DNA of 64,000 nucleotides from Paludibacteraceae bacterium (GCA_024399495.1 JAKSNY010000009.1:25306-89305), one strand, 5' to 3'. Positions 8,132 to 17,445 are shown, counted from the first letter of the stretch. Notes: a model not told the origin generated them from the letters alone. Numbers and translations: made by a program.

Positions 8132-9343
8132 AGATAGTGATTTTGGGTCTTTGCGGAAAATTATAACCATTTGTATTACCGCCAGCACAAAATAGAATGC
8201 CGTAAGTATCCACAATGCGTTAAACTCTTTAGCAACTTGAGACATAGTGGCACCCATAGAGTTCAGATGCAGGTATCCGTGCAGGCTCCATGTAGTTGGA
8301 AAGAAATATGACAGATGTCTCCAAGCCTCCGGAATACAGACTTGAGGCCAAGATACGCCTGCAATGAACAGGAATATAAGAGATGTAGGAAGCAGTACCA
8401 CCATACCAGTCTCTCTGTTTCTAAGGAAACCAGCCACAAATAAGGAGAAGAATATGGTTGATAGAAGCATAGGAACTATAAATATTATAAGATTCTTTAC
8501 ATCTCCAATATGGGGTATGTTCCCAAATATTCTTGGAACCAATATAAGGTCTATGCAACTTAATCCAATGTAAATTATAAAGAATCCAAGTGCCATGCCT
8601 AAATTCACCTGTAAAGAATTGGACCACTTGTTATTTGAAACCTTATAAAGGCGTTTCTCCTCACGTAGCGTGCCCATAAGCATGCAAGCACCTAAGAATA
8701 GTGTCTGTAGGATAATAAGTACAAGCACAGGCGGAATCAGGAATGAGGCATAGCCGTCTATCGGGTTATATAGTTTTGTCTCCTCATATTGAGACCCTTG
8801 TATAAATTCATTTATCATCTCATCGCCTATACCTAAAGCACTCATACGCTGTCTCTGTACCAAGTGCATCTCATCGAGCATAACCATACTTGATGATAAC
8901 AGTATATTCTTCATATAGAGGAATGTGGACATATCGCAATATACAGATATGTGAGCCTGACCTCTAACCCCTTCCAGATTGTCTGAGTAGTCCCTTGGAA
9001 AATACATTATACCATGTACCTTTTGGTCTTGCAACAGTTGCTCCGCTTCTGCCATAGAGGTACAGCGGTACGCTATGTCAACATCGTGTGAGGCATCAAC
9101 CTTGCGTAAGAATCTTTTACTCTGCTGACTACCCGATAAATCAACCACAGCGATAGGCACCTCTTTAAGTGTGTTTTCCCAGCAAAGCCCTTCATAAAGG
9201 AACGGATATACAAGCCCTGCTACAAAGAAGATGGACAGTACCCCTGGGTCATGGAAAACCTCCACTATTAGTTTTGAAGCCACCTCCCAGATATTAAGCA
9301 TTACCTGTCTGCAACTTTTCAATATGTTTTTAAAAACACTCAT
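8120..9343 (-). CDS. ABC-2 type exporter permease, second of a pair
   Basis: Inner-membrane permease of the ABC-2/YhhJ type: an N-terminal helix (about residues 30-50), a large periplasmic domain with the IAVVDLSGSQQSKRFLR motif, then five helices from about 215 to 400. Its start overlaps the stop of the preceding permease (TAATG), so the two are coupled and probably heterodimerise. No ATPase is encoded in this operon. The 3' end overlaps nadD. Confidence 0.88.
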   Translation of the reverse strand: MSVFKNILKSCRQVMLNIWEVASKLIVEVFHDPGVLSIFFVAGLVYPFLYEGLCWENTLKEVPIAVVDLSGSQQSKRFLRKVDASHDVDIAYRCTSMAEAEQLLQDQKVHGIMYFPRDYSDNLEGVRGQAHISVYCDMSTFLYMKNILLSSSMVMLDEMHLVQRQRMSALGIGDEMINEFIQGSQYEETKLYNPIDGYASFLIPPVLVLIILQTLFLGACMLMGTLREEKRLYKVSNNKWSNSLQVNLGMALGFFIIYIGLSCIDLILVPRIFGNIPHIGDVKNLIIFIVPMLLSTIFFSLFVAGFLRNRETGMVVLLPTSLIFLFIAGVSWPQVCIPEAWRHLSYFFPTTWSLHGYLHLNSMGATMSQVAKEFNALWILTAFYFVLAVIQMVIIFRKDPKSLSSNN

Positions 9344-10515
9344 TATTTGGGAGAATAATTAAGATTTACGGCGGCGTAGCGTAACCTTTCAACTATAAAT
9401 AGCTGAGGAATCAGCGCAAGCAACATCCATATTATAGGTAGAATTGTATTTTCTATAGGCCCGTTAAGCAACGCCTCATTTGCATATATATGGTAATAAT
9501 GCCCTAATGGGAACAGCCAAGTAAGAGCCCTGAATGCAGGTAGCATAGCCATAGGCGGATATGTGAATCCCGACATTGAGAAAGCGAGCATTCCGTATAA
9601 AGCACCAATACTTAATGCTGTACGCACAGTTGGTATAAGACCTATAAACAGCACCGCAATAGCCTGCATGGCACAAACATATACAAGCATAGCAAGACTC
9701 ATAAGTAAGAATGAGCCTGCAACAGGTAAATCCATTACCTCAAACAATAACATATTACAGCATATACCTAATGCCAAATAGATTAGATTGTATGGTAATA
9801 ACTTACCTATCAATGCCACAGGCATAGAACCGCCGGCAATCTCAAGCCACTCTCTTGATGTCTTATCCTTTAACTCCAATCCTATGGAGAATATGGTGGT
9901 AGTAAGCACAATAAGACCTAATATGCCGGGTAGTATTGTACCTACCAGATAAATTGCATAGTTGGCTTTTGGGTTTCCTATTTGGTGGTTCTCCATTACA
10001 ATAGGCTGTATAAGGGTCATAGCCTGATCCTCTGTAAGACCTACCGCTGTAAAGACCTCTAATTGTAGGGCACCTGCCACCAGATTACACATGGTAAGCA
10101 GTTGCTTGTAAGCCATATTGGCACCTACTGTATAGGTGTTATTGGTATATACACTTAAAGTTGGTCTTCTAAGACCTGCAAGTTTATTGTAAAAGCCACG
10201 AGGGATAAGCATAAAACCATAAATATCACCACGTTGCAGCATATCACGTGCTTCTGAATAGGAGTTACATACCTTGGTTACTTGAACCATCTGCATAGAG
10301 TTAAGTTGGTGAATAACGTTACGTGATGTGGTGGTCTTGTCCAAATCAACTACGGCAATAGGCATACGCTCAGGCACTCCCTTTTGCATAATGGTTGCAA
10401 AAAAGAAGCAGCATAGTAGCATTACAACAACTGTTGCAATCATGTACAATGGGCGTGAAAACATTATTGATGTCTCACGCTTTGCTACGTTCAGTATGTC
10501 TTGGAAGAAACTCAA
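9343..10515 (-). CDS. ABC-2 type exporter permease, first of a pair
   Basis: Same fold as its downstream neighbour: helix at about residues 20-42, periplasmic domain with IAVVDLDKTTTSRNVIHQL, then helices from about 190 to 385. It starts at a TTG one base after the HlyD stop; no ATG occurs in frame before residue 18, so translation is probably coupled to the upstream gene. The permease pair, fusion protein and TolC partner suggest export of a drug, lipid or other small substrate, which is inference. Confidence 0.88.
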   Translation of the reverse strand: MSFFQDILNVAKRETSIMFSRPLYMIATVVVMLLCCFFFATIMQKGVPERMPIAVVDLDKTTTSRNVIHQLNSMQMVQVTKVCNSYSEARDMLQRGDIYGFMLIPRGFYNKLAGLRRPTLSVYTNNTYTVGANMAYKQLLTMCNLVAGALQLEVFTAVGLTEDQAMTLIQPIVMENHQIGNPKANYAIYLVGTILPGILGLIVLTTTIFSIGLELKDKTSREWLEIAGGSMPVALIGKLLPYNLIYLALGICCNMLLFEVMDLPVAGSFLLMSLAMLVYVCAMQAIAVLFIGLIPTVRTALSIGALYGMLAFSMSGFTYPPMAMLPAFRALTWLFPLGHYYHIYANEALLNGPIENTILPIIWMLLALIPQLFIVERLRYAAVNLNYSPK

Positions 10516-10516
10516 C

Positions 10517-11545
10517 TTAATCGTAATCCTGCTGTTCAGGATTGATAATTGCGGTCATACCAGGTTGTAAACCTTCTATAGTCTCCATAGGACGTGCCTT
10601 TACCTCAAAAGTACGCACATCGTATTTATCGCTGGCAGTGGTGGCACGCCATGTAGCGTAACTTGCCATTGCCTTTATGTGAGTGATTTTTACTCTATAA
10701 CTGCGTTTTCCCAATGCAGGAATCTTTATAAGCCATTCTGCACCTACATTGAACCCTTTAAGCATATTCTCACGTACAGAGAACACAAACCACATGTCGG
10801 TCTCGTCAATCATACTCATTACAGGTGCACCTGGGGCAACCAATTCGCCCTTATGTGAGAAAATATTCTCAATAACACCATCAATAGGTGCTATAAGATA
10901 TTTCTCACTAATAAGTTCATTAACAATTTTAAGTGCGCCGTCCGCTTGGTCAACTAAAGCCTGTGCGGCAGCCTTGCCCTCCTCTTCAGCACCACTTCTT
11001 ATCATATTATACTGAAGTCTTGCTGTTTTCTCTGATTCTTGTGCGGTTTTATACAAGGCTTCTGATTCGTCACGTTTTTGAAGCGATACTACACCCTTAT
11101 CGTAAAGACGTTGGATACGTTGGTATGTCTGTTCAGCTATTTCACGTGTTGATTTTGCTTTCAGATATAAAGAGTAAGCACTCTCAATTTGCTCATTGCG
11201 TGCACCTTTGTTCACTTTTTGCTGAGCCGCATCTGCGGCACTTTTGGCAGCCTGTGCCTGTGCAAGTTGAGCGTCTGCCTCAGGGCTGCTGATAGCGGCA
11301 AGAGTATCGCCTTTATGTACAAAATCACCCTCTTCTGCAAAGAAATCCTCTATACGACCAAGCATCTTACCAGATACTTTATATTCAGATGCCTCTGCTT
11401 CGCCCGATATGATTTCAGGTTCAGGCTTATATACAAACACACCTATTATAGCAACTATAATAACAACCTCTACTATAGCCACTAAACCTACAAGAAGACT
11501 ATTTTTCTTGTCTTTTATAATCTTTTCTGTTTTGTTGTTTTCCAT
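10517..11545 (-). CDS. HlyD/MFP-family periplasmic adaptor
   Basis: Membrane-fusion protein that bridges the permeases to TolC. It has one N-terminal membrane helix (about residues 16-38), a lipoyl-like half (VSGKMLGRIEDFFAEEGDFVHKGD), a long Ala/Gln-rich coiled-coil hairpin (about 80-195) and the second half (YLIAPIDGVIENIFSHKGELV) with a beta-barrel domain. At 342 residues it resembles the YhiI type. It lies 11 bp downstream of the TolC gene. Confidence 0.92.
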   Translation of the reverse strand: MENNKTEKIIKDKKNSLLVGLVAIVEVVIIVAIIGVFVYKPEPEIISGEAEASEYKVSGKMLGRIEDFFAEEGDFVHKGDTLAAISSPEADAQLAQAQAAKSAADAAQQKVNKGARNEQIESAYSLYLKAKSTREIAEQTYQRIQRLYDKGVVSLQKRDESEALYKTAQESEKTARLQYNMIRSGAEEEGKAAAQALVDQADGALKIVNELISEKYLIAPIDGVIENIFSHKGELVAPGAPVMSMIDETDMWFVFSVRENMLKGFNVGAEWLIKIPALGKRSYRVKITHIKAMASYATWRATTASDKYDVRTFEVKARPMETIEGLQPGMTAIINPEQQDYD

Positions 11546-11556
11546 AGTCAGTAGAA

Positions 11557-12996
11557 TTATTTAACCGAAAGTTTACCTAATTGTTTCTGTAGTAACACTT
11601 CATTGTTACGCAGTGAAATGGCTGCGTCTATCTTTTGATTGTATGCGGTCTGCCAACCTGTTTGAGCTATCATTACATCAGTAACAGTTGCCATGCCTTC
11701 TTTGTACGCTTCATCTGCCATACGCAGGTTCTCCTCTGCGTTTTCCATATTAAGTTTGGATTGTTCAAGACGGCGGTTGCCTTCTTGTATAAGTTGGGCG
11801 GTTTGAGTTGCTTGGACAGTAAAGGTTTTCTTAGCTTCGTCTAATTCCAACTTTGCTAAATTGGCTGTATGTTTTGCGGCTTTGTATCTATATATGGCAT
11901 CTGCGTGAGCGATAGGGATATTTACAACCACGCCAACATTGAAACCTCCTTGAAAATTCTTATTAAAACCGTCTAACACATTAGGGGTTGTGGCAATATA
12001 ATTCGCCGCTGCCACTATATTTGGTTTAAGTCCGGAACTTGCTAATTTGGCTGTTGTGTGAGATATTTTTTCAGTTTCGGTTAGCAGTTGTATTTCAGAG
12101 CGGTTTTCTATATTGCTTTCATCTATGGTCAAAGCATGTTCTGCAATGGAATATTTATCCAAATTAGAGGCGTCAAGTGTGATTTTTGTATTAAGGGGCA
12201 GTCCGCAAATCTGGCAAAGCGACATCTTTGCAACAACAAGACTGTTTTCTATGGTGTTTTTAGCCATTTCGCTCTCATTAAGTCTTACCCTAACCTTAAG
12301 TATGTCTGATTTAGTGGCGACACCCTCTTCCACTGCCGCTTCAACATTTTGCAATAGTTTATAAATAAGATCACTGTATTGTTGGGCAAGTTTCAACTTT
12401 TCTTGCAGTGAAACCACTAACCAATAAGCTGTATTGACCTTGACTATTAAACTTTCTTTGTCTCCTTTAGCCTTTATTTGAGATATTTTTTCTTCACTTT
12501 GGGCTAATTTGTACGTGTATATCAATTTGCCTCCCACGTATATAGGTTGCGTAATTCCTACTTGTCCTACAAATATATTGTGGACATCAAAGGTAAGTTT
12601 GTCACGGAAATCGCTATATACTTTGCCTATGGCATTTTCAATATCTTCTGTGAGTACAGGAAATAGTTTCTTAATCAGTGGGTTAGAGTATGTGGGAGTG
12701 AATGATTGCTGTTCTGCATCAAACTTACCTAATGACGTTTGTGCGGAATTTGGCAACAACACAATATTTTTTTCCATCCACATATACATGCCGTTGGCAT
12801 TTAATTTGGGAAAGAAACCGGCAAAAGAGGCTTTCCTTGCATAGGTGGCAGAAGCCTGTGATTCAATGTCTTTCTTGATTTGGGAATCTTCGTCTAATGC
12901 CAAATTGGTGCATTCGTCAAGCGTTAGCAGACGTTGGGCATTTAATCCTATGACGGATATTAGTGAAAGAGTTATAATGAAAAATAATCTTCTCAT
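11557..12996 (-). CDS. TolC-family outer-membrane efflux protein
   Basis: Outer-membrane channel of the exporter encoded by the next three genes. A signal peptide (about residues 1-20, ending LNA) precedes two repeated coiled-coil/beta halves typical of OEP proteins, for example LTLDECTNLALDEDSQIK and the C-terminal LRMADEAYKEGMATVTDVMIAQTGWQ segment. It is 479 residues long and first in its operon. The tRNA-Arg gene lies 37 bp upstream on the same strand, so readthrough from the tRNA promoter is possible. Confidence 0.92.
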   Translation of the reverse strand: MRRLFFIITLSLISVIGLNAQRLLTLDECTNLALDEDSQIKKDIESQASATYARKASFAGFFPKLNANGMYMWMEKNIVLLPNSAQTSLGKFDAEQQSFTPTYSNPLIKKLFPVLTEDIENAIGKVYSDFRDKLTFDVHNIFVGQVGITQPIYVGGKLIYTYKLAQSEEKISQIKAKGDKESLIVKVNTAYWLVVSLQEKLKLAQQYSDLIYKLLQNVEAAVEEGVATKSDILKVRVRLNESEMAKNTIENSLVVAKMSLCQICGLPLNTKITLDASNLDKYSIAEHALTIDESNIENRSEIQLLTETEKISHTTAKLASSGLKPNIVAAANYIATTPNVLDGFNKNFQGGFNVGVVVNIPIAHADAIYRYKAAKHTANLAKLELDEAKKTFTVQATQTAQLIQEGNRRLEQSKLNMENAEENLRMADEAYKEGMATVTDVMIAQTGWQTAYNQKIDAAISLRNNEVLLQKQLGKLSVK

Positions 12997-13032
12997 ACAG
13001 ATTTAAATGCTTATACATATTGAATAAAAAAG

Positions 13033-13106
13033 TGATCCCGTCGGGATTCGAACCCGAGACCCACAGCTTAGAAGGCTGTTGCTCTATCCAACTGAGCTAC
13101 GGAACC
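13033..13106 (-). tRNA. tRNA-Arg (anticodon TCT)
   Basis: The minus strand folds as a cloverleaf of 74 nt: 7-bp acceptor stem (GGTTCCG / CGGGATC with two G-U pairs), D-arm GCTC/GAGC, anticodon stem ACAGC/GCTGT with loop CTTCTAA (anticodon TCT) and T-arm TCGGG-TTCGAAT-CCCGA. The discriminator base is A, and CCA is not encoded. It reads AGA codons. Confidence 0.96.
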
Positions 13107-13122
13107 ATACTAAAATTTTGTG

Positions 13123-13154
13123 CAAAGATACGATTAAATAAGGGCAATTGCAAA
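13123..13154 (-). promoter_or_regulatory. promoter of tRNA-Arg
   Basis: On the minus strand TATCTTTG (genomic 13123-13130) fits the -7 box and TTTG (genomic 13151-13154) lies 20 nt upstream as the -33 box. The -7 box is 17 bp before the tRNA 5' end. The -33 box lies within the left arm of the large inverted repeat. Confidence 0.65.
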
Positions 13155-13257
13155 AAAAACGGAGTTTTTTTGTAGTAATCAGTATGTTATCACAGAGGAA
13201 AACTTGTTTTAGCTTGTGATAATATACTGATTACAAAAACATTAGTTTTTGCAATTG
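13145..13257. repeat. large imperfect inverted repeat between tRNA-Arg and tamL
   Basis: The left arm 13145-13193 and right arm 13216-13257 are imperfect reverse complements over about 42-49 nt. Both outer ends are CAATTGCAAAAA and the inner ends are GTAATCAGTATRTTATCAC; a 22-nt loop separates them. A second hairpin follows (13268-13278 with 13290-13300). Direct copies of AAAGATACGATTAA lie on both sides, at 13124-13137 and 13293-13306. No coding potential is seen. It could be a small mobile palindromic element or a strong cruciform. Confidence 0.75.
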
Positions 13258-13336
13258 CAGAATGTAAGTATCTTCACCGAACGAAGTGAGGTAAAGATAC
13301 GATTAACGAGATGTAGAGTCTTCAGAGAATAATAAA

Positions 13337-15616
13337 CTAGAATGGGAATCCGACTGCAAAGTGCAGAGCGGTGTCCTCCGTTATTTTCCAGCCTGGAACA
13401 AACCTCCACTGCTCACCACTTGGTCTTGCAGGGTCATACGCCTTAAGACCCCAGTCAAGTCTCACTACAAAGAAATCAAAATTAAGTCTCAGACCGATTC
13501 CATAGCCAAATGCAATCTGCTTATAGAATCGGTTAAACTTGAATTGTCCCTCGGCAGTGCCCTCATCATTGAGAGTCCAAATGTTACCTGCATCAAGAAA
13601 TGCGGCAAGCTCCAGTTTCCAGACAAGTTTTGTCCTGTATTCAATGTTTATATTCAGGTTAATGTCACCGCTCTGTTTCATATAGTCAATGTTACTGCCT
13701 CTGGAAGAGTAGTTGCCTGGACCCAAACTACGTGCAGACCAGCCTCTTACACTGTTTGCTCCACCGCCATAATAACGTTTCTCAAACGGAAGTATGTTTG
13801 AGTTCAGATAGGGGATACCTACACCTAATCCAATATGATATACAACCATATTCTTGCTATCAACAACGTGCCGGAAGGCAAAATCAAAATCCATCTTTAC
13901 ATATTGGGCAAAAGGAATCCTGCCCACAAGGTAGGAATCGTTAGAGTTCTTATTGGCATTTGTCGCTGCAGATATTCCGTAGAGCAAATTGCCGCTGGTT
14001 TCTGCCGAACATCTCACCGAATAATTGTTTTGTAATGAATTTGATTTTTTGTTTGAATAGGCTATTGTGTAGCCTATACGCATTATAAGGTGGTCCTCAT
14101 AACTGTATTTAAGCAGGGAGCTATTTATTGTTTTTTTCAGACTGTTGCTCATATAAGGCAGATATACATAGTTGAAATCAAACAAATCAAATTGATGGGA
14201 TATGTCTTTTTTGTCATTCCATTTATAGCGGATACCTGTACCTGCTATTATGCGGGAATAATCTGCACGTATCTGATATGAAAAATTTGCGTAAATCTCA
14301 GTGTTTGTATTGTTGTTTCGTAAGAAGTCCCTTTTTAGAAACGGGCAAAGCAACATAGGCAATCCGATTGAGGCCTCTGTAGCAACATCCCAAATGGAAC
14401 GTTTGCCTATAATGGACTCGTTACCGCCTCTTATGCTGAATTTGAACACCTCTCCACCTCTAAATATATTTCCATGTGCATACGTAAGTTTACCTGCCAA
14501 ACCAAAGTCACCTTCATTATTAGTTCCCTCTATTTGAGCACTTAAGGATTGGACTTTATCCGGTGTCATATACACGTAGCAATCCAATTGGCGGTTTGCA
14601 CTGTCTCCAACTTGTTTAGTCTCTATATTAAGATACTTGAAAATGTGCATTGAAGATAATTTTGCGTAAGTCTTATCCATAAGACTCTCGTTATAAACCA
14701 TGCCAGGGTCTAATAATGTTTTGATGTATAAAGGGTAGGGCCTTATTAGATTGACATTAGAGTTTATAGTGATATTTTTGTAACTTTTTTGTTTGAGTTT
14801 TGATAGTACAGCGGTGTCAAGTATTTGGGTGTAATCCTCCAATGTGATATAATGAATGTCTCTGATTGTATATTTTGCGTGAGATTCGGTTGTGTACTGC
14901 TCTCTTCCGATAATACGTCTCATTGGTTTAATATACATCATAAGGTCCACTTGGTGATTCCCGATGGTACTGTCGGCTATAACACCTACGTATTCTTTGT
15001 CAAATTCATAATAGCCGTTGTTTTTTAACAGTTTGGTAATTCTAATCCGCTCGGATTCCAATACGTCTATGTCAAAATTATCTCCAGGTTTTATCAGGGT
15101 GTTCGCACTGTCAGACAATACCACTTGTTTTAGTGAGTCGTCCAAAATGCCGTATCTGAAATAATGAATTTTATAAGGATCGCCTGCTTTTATATGAAAT
15201 GTCAGGTATGCTTTTTTCTTTTTGTATTTTACATCAGATGTGACTACAGCATTGCCGTAGCCCTTGTTTTCCATATATCTCTTTAACTCCAATTCAGACG
15301 ATTTGGTAAGTGTGGAATCGTATATTACGGGAGCGTCACCAACTTTACGTAAAAATCTATTTATCCATAAGGCTGTATCGGGACTTGACAGACTGTAGAG
15401 TCCTAGATTGAATGGGATAGCATCAAAAAGTTTAGGGTTAGGCATTTGTCTTAAATATGGCTGAATATCGTAAGACTTAACGTTTTTGGTATCGGGTAAA
15501 ATTTTTACCTTGTACAATAGATATTGACCGTCAGGAACATACTTTGTTATCTGGCATGATGTCAACGTCAGTGCAACCAAGATGATAAATAATATAGATG
15601 CAATTTTTCTTGTCAT
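13337..15616 (-). CDS. tamL: TamL-type BamA/TamA-family outer-membrane lipoprotein
   Basis: Omp85-family barrel that in Bacteroidota works with TamB in envelope assembly. With the start at 15616 the N-terminus is a lipoprotein signal with lipobox LTSC (Cys21), the TamL feature that separates it from BamA. POTRA-like repeats follow to about residue 340, then a 16-strand barrel ending in F (FAVGFPF). The conserved barrel motif RGWSARSLGPG is present. An upstream in-frame ATG at 15652 would add 12 residues and spoil the signal. No tamB is nearby. Confidence 0.88.
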   Translation of the reverse strand: MTRKIASILFIILVALTLTSCQITKYVPDGQYLLYKVKILPDTKNVKSYDIQPYLRQMPNPKLFDAIPFNLGLYSLSSPDTALWINRFLRKVGDAPVIYDSTLTKSSELELKRYMENKGYGNAVVTSDVKYKKKKAYLTFHIKAGDPYKIHYFRYGILDDSLKQVVLSDSANTLIKPGDNFDIDVLESERIRITKLLKNNGYYEFDKEYVGVIADSTIGNHQVDLMMYIKPMRRIIGREQYTTESHAKYTIRDIHYITLEDYTQILDTAVLSKLKQKSYKNITINSNVNLIRPYPLYIKTLLDPGMVYNESLMDKTYAKLSSMHIFKYLNIETKQVGDSANRQLDCYVYMTPDKVQSLSAQIEGTNNEGDFGLAGKLTYAHGNIFRGGEVFKFSIRGGNESIIGKRSIWDVATEASIGLPMLLCPFLKRDFLRNNNTNTEIYANFSYQIRADYSRIIAGTGIRYKWNDKKDISHQFDLFDFNYVYLPYMSNSLKKTINSSLLKYSYEDHLIMRIGYTIAYSNKKSNSLQNNYSVRCSAETSGNLLYGISAATNANKNSNDSYLVGRIPFAQYVKMDFDFAFRHVVDSKNMVVYHIGLGVGIPYLNSNILPFEKRYYGGGANSVRGWSARSLGPGNYSSRGSNIDYMKQSGDINLNINIEYRTKLVWKLELAAFLDAGNIWTLNDEGTAEGQFKFNRFYKQIAFGYGIGLRLNFDFFVVRLDWGLKAYDPARPSGEQWRFVPGWKITEDTALHFAVGFPF

Positions 15617-15718
15617 TTTGTAAAAAGACATAAAAAGGCAAATTTGGTACAAAAATATGATAAAATAACCATTTAATCAAAAAAAATGACTAAATTAGCG
15701 TTCCAAAATTGTGATTAT

Positions 15719-16486
15719 ATGTTAAGTAAGAACAAAATCAAGTCCATTAAGGCCCTTTCGGTAAAAAAAATAAGATATGAGAAATCGCTTTTTATTGCAG
15801 AAGGACATAAAACCGTAGATGATTTGTTGAAAACTTTTGAGTGCGAATTTATTTTCGCTACAAACAAATGGAATAACCCCGATAATCTATCAAAAGATAT
15901 TGATGTCCAAATTATTACAGAGGCGGAACTCAAGCAGATTAGTTTACTGGAGAACCCTCAGGATGTTTTTGCCGTATTTAGAATGAAAAAGTTCTCTGTT
16001 GAAGATATTGACTTTAATGGGAAACTTACAATTGCATTGGACGGAGTGCAGGATGCGGGGAACCTTGGTACCATAATCCGCATTGCAGATTGGTTTGGAA
16101 TAGAGAATGTGGTATGCTCATCGGGTACTGTGGATATTTATAATCCTAAGGCAGTTCAAGCCACAATGGGTTCTCTATCCCACGTAAATGTGGTTTATAC
16201 CGATTTACCCGACTTCTTAAAAAAACTTGATAAAAATATACACAAATACTCCACGGCACTTGACGGGCAGAATATATACACCACAAAATTAAATGAAAAT
16301 GCGGTAATTGTTATGGGAAATGAGGGTAACGGAATCAGTCCTGAGGTTAAGACTATATGCGACGAGTCTCTGCTAATTCCAAAATTCCTTGAAGATAGGT
16401 CCTCTGCCGAGTCTCTCAACGTAGGGGTAGCCACCGCTCTTGTCTCTGCCGAATTCAGGAGGCAGTGTAATTTCCGGAAGATGTGA
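15719..16486 (+). CDS. SpoU/TrmH-family (SPOUT) RNA 2'-O-methyltransferase
   Basis: Methylates a ribose in rRNA or tRNA with S-adenosylmethionine. An N-terminal substrate-binding domain (LSKNKIKSIKAL, IAEGHKTV) precedes the SPOUT domain with GVQDAGNLGTIIRIADWFG (motif 1), VMGNEGNGIS (motif 2) and LNVGVATAL (motif 3). The start at 15719 matches the usual MLSKNKIK opening; an in-frame ATG at 15686 is possible but less likely. The last 114 bp overlap the convergent DUF4296 gene. The target nucleotide cannot be predicted. Confidence 0.9.
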   Translation: MLSKNKIKSIKALSVKKIRYEKSLFIAEGHKTVDDLLKTFECEFIFATNKWNNPDNLSKDIDVQIITEAELKQISLLENPQDVFAVFRMKKFSVEDIDFNGKLTIALDGVQDAGNLGTIIRIADWFGIENVVCSSGTVDIYNPKAVQATMGSLSHVNVVYTDLPDFLKKLDKNIHKYSTALDGQNIYTTKLNENAVIVMGNEGNGISPEVKTICDESLLIPKFLEDRSSAESLNVGVATALVSAEFRRQCNFRKM

Positions 16487-16912
16487 TATGGCAGAGTCTT
16501 TTGACGCAAAAAACGGCGAATAAAAGTTAAACACATGATTGTATTTGTTTGCTATCCTATATGCGTAGTCGCCTGCAAGAATCTTGTTTTTTTCTAATTC
16601 CAATTGTGATTTTATTATATTATATACCTCTTTGTACTCCGCCTTGTTGTTGTTAAACCAAATAATGCAACTATCAAATTCAGCATTGCTCATATTATGC
16701 TCTTGAAGGTTTTTTTTGTACAAAACTGCTTTTTGATTCTCTCCTCTCACATGATTTGTGGCAACAAGAGCTTCTGTGATATGTATATCGTAGAGTAGTG
16801 AAGCCATTTCTTTATTATCGGGCACATAATCAGGACGGTCTTCATTGCAAGATGAAAGGGATAAACATAATAGACATCCGATAAGCAATATCGTGTATAA
16901 AGTGTGTTTCAT
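16373..16912 (-). CDS. DUF4296 lipoprotein
   Basis: A 179-residue Bacteroidota-specific protein of unknown function. It has a lipoprotein signal with lipobox LSSC (Cys22) and the DUF4296 core (MASLLYDIHITEALVATNH, NNKAEYKEVYNIIKSQLELEK). Its start overlaps the lspA stop by 4 nt (ATGA), so the substrate of LspA is made right after the peptidase. The C-terminal 37 residues are antisense to the SPOUT motif 3 region of the RNA methyltransferase; whether that tail is functional is unclear. Confidence 0.85.
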   Translation of the reverse strand: MKHTLYTILLIGCLLCLSLSSCNEDRPDYVPDNKEMASLLYDIHITEALVATNHVRGENQKAVLYKKNLQEHNMSNAEFDSCIIWFNNNKAEYKEVYNIIKSQLELEKNKILAGDYAYRIANKYNHVFNFYSPFFASKDSAISHLPEITLPPEFGRDKSGGYPYVERLGRGPIFKEFWN

Positions 16913-17445
16913 TCTTTGAATATCACTTTGTTGAATATCAATATCATAAATACCCCGATGGTTATGGCTGAATCCGCTAAATTAAATATAGGGGAAAAGA
17001 ATATGTAATGAGTTCCGTTCATATCCCACTCTATAAGAGGAAAATACAACATATCAATAACTCTGCCGTAAAACAGAGGGGCGTAATCAAACATAGTGCC
17101 GTAAAACACGCAGTCTATAATATTTCCTATGGCACCAGCGAATATCAAAGATAAGCATATAACAAATAGTGTGCTTGTATTATGCCTTATGCTATGGACT
17201 ATGTACCAAGCGATAAGGCCACAGACTATTATTCTGAAAATGGTGAGAATGCGTTTGTCAAAAAGAGTTATTCCAAAAGCAATTCCGTCGTTTTCAATAT
17301 AGTGCAGACGGAACCAATCTGTAATGACAAATTCTTCATTTATATAAAAAGAATCATGCACCCATAATTTTAGGGCTTGATCCGCCGCTAAAATTATGAG
17401 TGTGATGACTACTGCAATAATGGAATTCTTTTGAATAGCAGACAT
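16909..17445 (-). CDS. lspA: lipoprotein signal peptidase (signal peptidase II)
   Basis: Removes signal peptides from prolipoproteins in the inner membrane. Four membrane helices; the two catalytic Asp lie in GNIIDCVFYG and FNLADSAITIG. The start at 17445 gives 178 residues and overlaps the dksA-like stop (TAATG). A longer frame upstream reads antisensically neutral sequence inside the dksA-like gene and is not needed. LspA matches the many lipoproteins in the window, including PorK, TamL and DUF4296. Confidence 0.95.
   Translation of the reverse strand: MSAIQKNSIIAVVITLIILAADQALKLWVHDSFYINEEFVITDWFRLHYIENDGIAFGITLFDKRILTIFRIIVCGLIAWYIVHSIRHNTSTLFVICLSLIFAGAIGNIIDCVFYGTMFDYAPLFYGRVIDMLYFPLIEWDMNGTHYIFFSPIFNLADSAITIGVFMILIFNKVIFKE

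Noticed and set aside
8100-8200. Frameshift hiding the NadD C-terminus
   Set aside because: Both other frames were read past the stop; neither gives a NadD-like tail.
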